A stretch of 18,318 nucleotides of DNA, taken from positions 1 through 18,318 of the forward strand of contig JAHDGT010000031.1 in the NCBI GenBank assembly GCA_020631675.1. The letters are read 5' to 3'. The translations under genes were made by a program, and so were the position numbers. The notes beneath the pieces are model-generated. The model did no database searches, had not been told where the DNA came from, and saw nothing but the letters and a program-made list of their open reading frames with translations. The DNA comes from Bacteroidota bacterium (GTDB taxonomy: Bacteria > Bacteroidota > Bacteroidia > Chitinophagales > UBA2359). This document shows positions 15,114 to 18,318 of this stretch, in pieces (the stretch's first letter is position 1; each line of letters begins with the position of its first letter).

Positions 15114-15149
15114 AAAAAGGGCAGCTTCAAGATTTGAAGCTGCCCTTTG
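15114..15149. terminator. Bidirectional terminator between convergent genes
   Basis: Perfect 15-base arms (aaagggcagcttcaa / ttgaagctgcccttt) close a 3-base loop (gat), with extra A residues before the left arm. It lies between the stop of the secreted protein (14966) and the stop of the minus-strand AAA+ gene (15204), and can serve both. Confidence 0.85.
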
Positions 15150-15203
15150 CAATTCGTATTCACAATAAAATGCTTCGGCAAGGGCACGAAGTCTTATGTC
15201 TTT

Positions 15204-17873
15204 TTAACCCGCAGCACCGCCTTTAGCTACATCGACTTTGGCTACGCGGAAACCCGCACGGCCGCCACCGCCGCCAAAGTTGTTGCTTTCCAGATCCAGA
15301 TCTAAAGTGTCTTGAGCTATTAACAGCTTCAAGCTCTTCTTATCTAAATCTTCGATCGGCAGTTCTGATAGACGTAGGTTCTGATTTTTCACCACCTTCT
15401 TAGCCAGCTTGATCGCTGTTCTACCATTACCGAAGTACTTACTGCGCGCATGATGTAAGTCGCGCAATTCCATTTTGATGTTCTCTTCGGCGGCGGGTTC
15501 CAATTCATAGCCTTCTGTATTCAGGTATAAACGAACGATCTCTAAAAGATCCACTACCTCGTAGTTCTCAAAAGGAATCACTCGGTCAAAGCGAGAGCGC
15601 AAACCCGGGTTCGCCTCCACAAAGGTTTTCATATTGTCCGGATAACCCGCAGCAACCACTACGAACTCTCCTTTCTGATCCTCCATGCGCTTGATCAAGG
15701 TCTCAATGGCTTCTCTACCAAAATCGTTCGGCCCATTGCTCGACAAAGCATAAGCCTCATCAATGAACAGCACCCCACCGATCGCCTTATCGATCATCTC
15801 GGTGGTTTTGATGGCTGTCTGCCCCACGAAACCCGCCACTAAGCTCTGGCGATCGCATTCCACTAAATGTCCGCGCTCCAGTACGCCCAATGCCTTATAG
15901 ATTTTCGCCAAGATGCGCGCCACGGTGGTTTTACCCGTGCCCGGATCCCCAACAAAAACCGTATGCAAAGAGAATTTGTGCAGCACATCTTTTCCTTGAT
16001 CACGGTAAAAGCGCACCAGCTTCACCAGCTCGTTAATGCTGCGCTTCACCTTAGGCAGACCGATCAAAGCATTCAACTCATCCAGTGCCTTTTGAAGATT
16101 CTCCTCGTCGATCGGAATATCCGGCTTGCGCTTATGTTTTTCTGAATACACCTGAGCAATATCCTCCACTACGATCGTAGACAGTTCCTCCTCACTCAAT
16201 AAGCGGGGATTCTCTTTTTGCATGATGCGCAGCCCCATATTGATCTTGGTCTTATTCAGCAACTCGTTCACATGACGGGCATTGCCGAAATAGCGATCAC
16301 GGGTTCTATAAGCCTCCACCAGCTTATCGTATAAGTAGGCTTTAGACTGTGGACTCAGTATGATGTTCTGCTGTTTCGTAGTGTACTCAGCAATATCGGC
16401 CAGCTCTTGCGGCATATAATCCGGAAACTCGAACCATTGCGTAAAACGAGAGCGCAAACCAGGATTGGTCTCCATGAAGGTGCGCATCTCAGCAGGGTAG
16501 CCCGCTACGATCACCGCCATATCCCCCATGCCATCACTCATCTCTTTAATGAGGATCTCGATCACCTCCCGACCAAAATCTTTCGAGTCGTCTTTAGAAC
16601 GCGCCAAGCTGTACGCCTCGTCAATGAACAAGACGCCGCCTCTCGCCTTCTTGATCGCCTCTTTTACTTTGGGTGCCGTCTGACCAATGTACTCTCCTAC
16701 CAATTCAGAACGATCCACCTCATGCACATGTCCCTTGCTCACCAAGCCCATGTGCTTATATACTTGTCCCAACATCTTCGCCACGGTGGTCTTACCCGTA
16801 CCCGGGTTACCCGCGAAAACGGTATGTAAGTTCACATTCTTAGCCTCTTCCAAGCCACGGTCAATACGCACTCTTAAGAAGCGTAAGTACTCCGAGTATT
16901 CGCGCACCCGCTTCTTGATCGTTTCCAAGCCCACCAGCTCATCCAAGTTCTGCATCACCTCCTCAAAGCTCTGCGGCTCATCAGGTACTGTGGCCACTAC
17001 TCTTGCGCCGGCAGTACTAGGCATCACCGCCTCGTTCATACCCTCCTCAAAAGCATCACTCACCTCAAAAGGCAATACGGCGATCAGCTGATCCATGAAC
17101 ACGATCTCTAAAGAATAGTTGTCGTGATACCAAGTACCATTCTCATTCGCTCCCCAGCCCGAAGTGACAGAGAACGTTTTATTATCCGGCTCCACCTTCA
17201 ACAGCTCTACCGTTGAGCCTTTCAGCTGGTGCGCATCATTATAGAAATTGAAGATCAACTCGCACATCCAAGGCTTATCCGGCACTTGATTGTCAAAATT
17301 GAATTCCGCGAACACATAGCGCGTTTCGCTCGCATCAAAATTGCGATAGTAGGTACGCTCTTCCTCCGGCACATTGCCGTTCGGACCCTCGTACAGCTTA
17401 ATGGATTTAATCGAGAAATATGGGTTTTGCTCATCATTCACCACACCCACATTCTCCACGTAGAACTTCTGTGTAGCCACAGATTCTCCTTCAATGAAAG
17501 CCTCCCATTCATACTCTCCCGGACGCCAATAAATGCTCGATTTTTTATTGCCCCAGCCTTCGCGCACATACACCACATTCATATCCTTGGTCACCAGCTT
17601 GTCCGATGTCAAGTTACACAGCTCTTTGCGCTGGTCATCACGAATCGCATAAGCCTTCAAAGTCACCTGCACATTCCAATCCTTCTCATCAAAGTGCTTA
17701 TTGAAAAAAGACAGCTCCGCATACACATACGAAGTCTCCCCATTATCATACACCGTTCTGTACTTCTTCTGCTCATTCGCCATCCACTCAGCAGAACCAT
17801 AAATCTTCAGGTCTCTGAGCTTATAGGGCTTAATCGCTCCGGTCGTTACCTTATTTTCATTTTTCTCCGACAT
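15204..17873 (-). CDS. Tandem CbbX/SpoVK-type AAA+ ATPase with two N-terminal beta-rich repeats
   Basis: An 889-residue cytoplasmic protein with no signal or membrane segment. Two related domains of about 125 residues open it (18-142 and 150-273), each with the pattern Y-R-x(4-7)-ETxYVxAEL/F near the start, W in the middle, a GWG motif (GWGNKKSSIYWRPGEY, GWGANENGTWYHDNYS) and an end FYVENVG/FEVSDA. I cannot name this domain. Two AAA+ modules of the CbxX/CfqX family follow. The first has Walker A GNPGTGKT 355-362, Walker B VLFIDEA 414-420, Arg finger region NPGLRSRF 470-477 and sensor 2 FGNAR 529-533. The second has GDPGTGKT 642-649, VLFIDEA 701-707, GLRSRF 757-762 and FGNGR 814-818. Both look active. 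The tail is Gly-rich (GGGGGRAG at about 867-874). Family members are hexameric remodelling ATPases (Rubisco activase CbbX, SpoVK, ESX EccA). Here the target is unknown and the N-terminal pair probably selects it. ATG at 17873 is preceded at good spacing by AGGAA, an unusually clear ribosome site for this window. Confidence 0.9.
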   Translation of the reverse strand: MSEKNENKVTTGAIKPYKLRDLKIYGSAEWMANEQKKYRTVYDNGETSYVYAELSFFNKHFDEKDWNVQVTLKAYAIRDDQRKELCNLTSDKLVTKDMNVVYVREGWGNKKSSIYWRPGEYEWEAFIEGESVATQKFYVENVGVVNDEQNPYFSIKSIKLYEGPNGNVPEEERTYYRNFDASETRYVFAEFNFDNQVPDKPWMCELIFNFYNDAHQLKGSTVELLKVEPDNKTFSVTSGWGANENGTWYHDNYSLEIVFMDQLIAVLPFEVSDAFEEGMNEAVMPSTAGARVVATVPDEPQSFEEVMQNLDELVGLETIKKRVREYSEYLRFLRVRIDRGLEEAKNVNLHTVFAGNPGTGKTTVAKMLGQVYKHMGLVSKGHVHEVDRSELVGEYIGQTAPKVKEAIKKARGGVLFIDEAYSLARSKDDSKDFGREVIEILIKEMSDGMGDMAVIVAGYPAEMRTFMETNPGLRSRFTQWFEFPDYMPQELADIAEYTTKQQNIILSPQSKAYLYDKLVEAYRTRDRYFGNARHVNELLNKTKINMGLRIMQKENPRLLSEEELSTIVVEDIAQVYSEKHKRKPDIPIDEENLQKALDELNALIGLPKVKRSINELVKLVRFYRDQGKDVLHKFSLHTVFVGDPGTGKTTVARILAKIYKALGVLERGHLVECDRQSLVAGFVGQTAIKTTEMIDKAIGGVLFIDEAYALSSNGPNDFGREAIETLIKRMEDQKGEFVVVAAGYPDNMKTFVEANPGLRSRFDRVIPFENYEVVDLLEIVRLYLNTEGYELEPAAEENIKMELRDLHHARSKYFGNGRTAIKLAKKVVKNQNLRLSELPIEDLDKKSLKLLIAQDTLDLDLESNNFGGGGGRAGFRVAKVDVAKGGAAG

Positions 17874-18145
17874 AAATTTCCTGTGCTTTAGCTTGTTCGG
17901 GCAGTTTGCGAAAAACCTCCCCTATAAATAAAACCGCCGACGATCAAAAAATTCCCGAAACCTAGAATTTTCTCAAATTGTCAGACTTACACCCCTACTC
18001 CCTATAAATTCAGACGTATTGACAGCCTGAACGTAAAAAACGTCACCCACAATTCCTTTTACCCCCCACTCCTTATAATTGTTCAAAAGCAGTGCCGTTT
18101 TAGATCATTTCACATTATTTGACTTTTCCTACTGCCATTATTGAT
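17874..18145. other. Upstream region of the AAA+ gene with a 70-base-spaced motif
   Basis: No gene is visible. On the minus strand, G-rich motifs of the form TATAgGGAGTrGGGGT occur at 18080-18061 and 18010-17991, exactly 70 bases apart, with a third weaker match (tatttataggggagg) at 17930-17916. A 7-bp stem (aaaattc/gaatttt, 17948-17971) lies between. Direct repeats in this position suggest a regulator-binding region or degenerate repeat units. I find no full -33/-7 pair; taggtttc (minus strand, about 17964-17957) is one base from a -7 element but lacks a spaced -33. Confidence 0.35.
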
Positions 18146-18318
18146 CAGGGCGCGTACCCGCAATAAAAAGGGAGGCTGTTTTTTCATTCAACACCTGGTC
18201 GCAGCGGGGCAAATGATTTGGGTTCAGCAAAAAGACGTTATGATATAACGTCTCTACGGTTAATCCCCTTTTTACTGCGGGCACCGGGCTATCCGTTCCT
18301 ACAAAATGGGCTATCTGG
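18146..18318 (+). repeat. Dispersed hairpin repeat, copy D (cut by window end)
   Basis: It starts with cagggcgcgt, then cccgcaataaaaaggg (18157-18172), and closes hairpin 1 with cccctttttactgcggg (18265-18281), followed by caccgggctatccgtt as in copy B. The loop of about 92 bases is unrelated to the loops of copies A, B and C and holds its own palindrome at 18233-18253 (agacgttat/ataacgtct). After ccgtt (18297) the sequence departs from copies B and C, so the right half is either another variant or lost. Confidence 0.75.
18233..18253. repeat. Nested palindrome in the loop of copy D
   Basis: A perfect 9-bp inverted repeat (agacgttat / ataacgtct) with a 3-base loop, followed by ctacgg. It has the look of a separate short palindromic repeat inserted into the larger element. 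Confidence 0.6.

Noticed and set aside
17229..17891. 220-codon open frame opposite the AAA+ gene
   Set aside because: It is antisense to the N-terminal domains of the AAA+ gene, has an Ile/His/Arg-rich composition typical of shadow frames, and has no recognisable motif.

Overview
The window looks like an ordinary stretch of chromosome from a Bacteroidota (Bacteroidetes) bacterium, most likely near the Saprospiria. The evidence is a choice-of-anchor-B (LVIVD-repeat) secreted protein, a membrane-anchored MutS-like ATPase, a SPOR-like envelope protein, almost no Shine-Dalgarno sites, and a sequence upstream of one gene that matches the Bacteroidota -7 promoter element TAnnTTTG exactly. The genus is an inference. 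I see no phage, insertion sequence with a transposase, CRISPR array, tRNA or rRNA.

Layout. 174-2069 (-) encodes a MutS-type ATPase with membrane segments. 2486-4369 (+) encodes an exported protein with a thioredoxin fold lacking its cysteines, a SPOR-like domain and a Pro/Asn-rich tail. 4660-6278 (+) is a compact operon of a lipoprotein, a DUF1569/DinB-like protein and an exported cyclophilin. 6482-9880 (+) holds two tandem paralogous C-terminal processing proteases (S41). 9969-11975 (-) is a GT2 glycosyltransferase fused to a polyprenyl-phosphate sugar transferase-like module whose catalytic core appears to be missing. 12438-14966 (+) is a large secreted multidomain protein. 15204-17873 (-) is a tandem CbbX-type AAA+ ATPase with two N-terminal copies of a beta-rich domain I cannot name. 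Perfect hairpin terminators lie at 6308-6340, 9931-9963 and 15114-15149; the last two sit between convergent genes.

The theme joining several genes is cell-envelope protein handling: PPIase, two Ctp proteases, lipoprotein, SPOR protein and envelope glycosylation. A shared pathway is not proven by the sequence.

The most novel signal is non-coding. Four intergenic copies (1-99, 4388-4611, 12036-12297, 18146-end) belong to one dispersed repeat family built from conserved boxes and two hairpins. The stem sequences differ between copies yet stay complementary, which points to selection for structure. The first hairpin carries a different loop in different copies. The far end of the repeat also places a TTG at -33 spacing from -7-like elements of two neighbouring genes. 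Second in interest are the uncharacterised N-terminal domain pair of the AAA+ protein and the gutted sugar transferase module.
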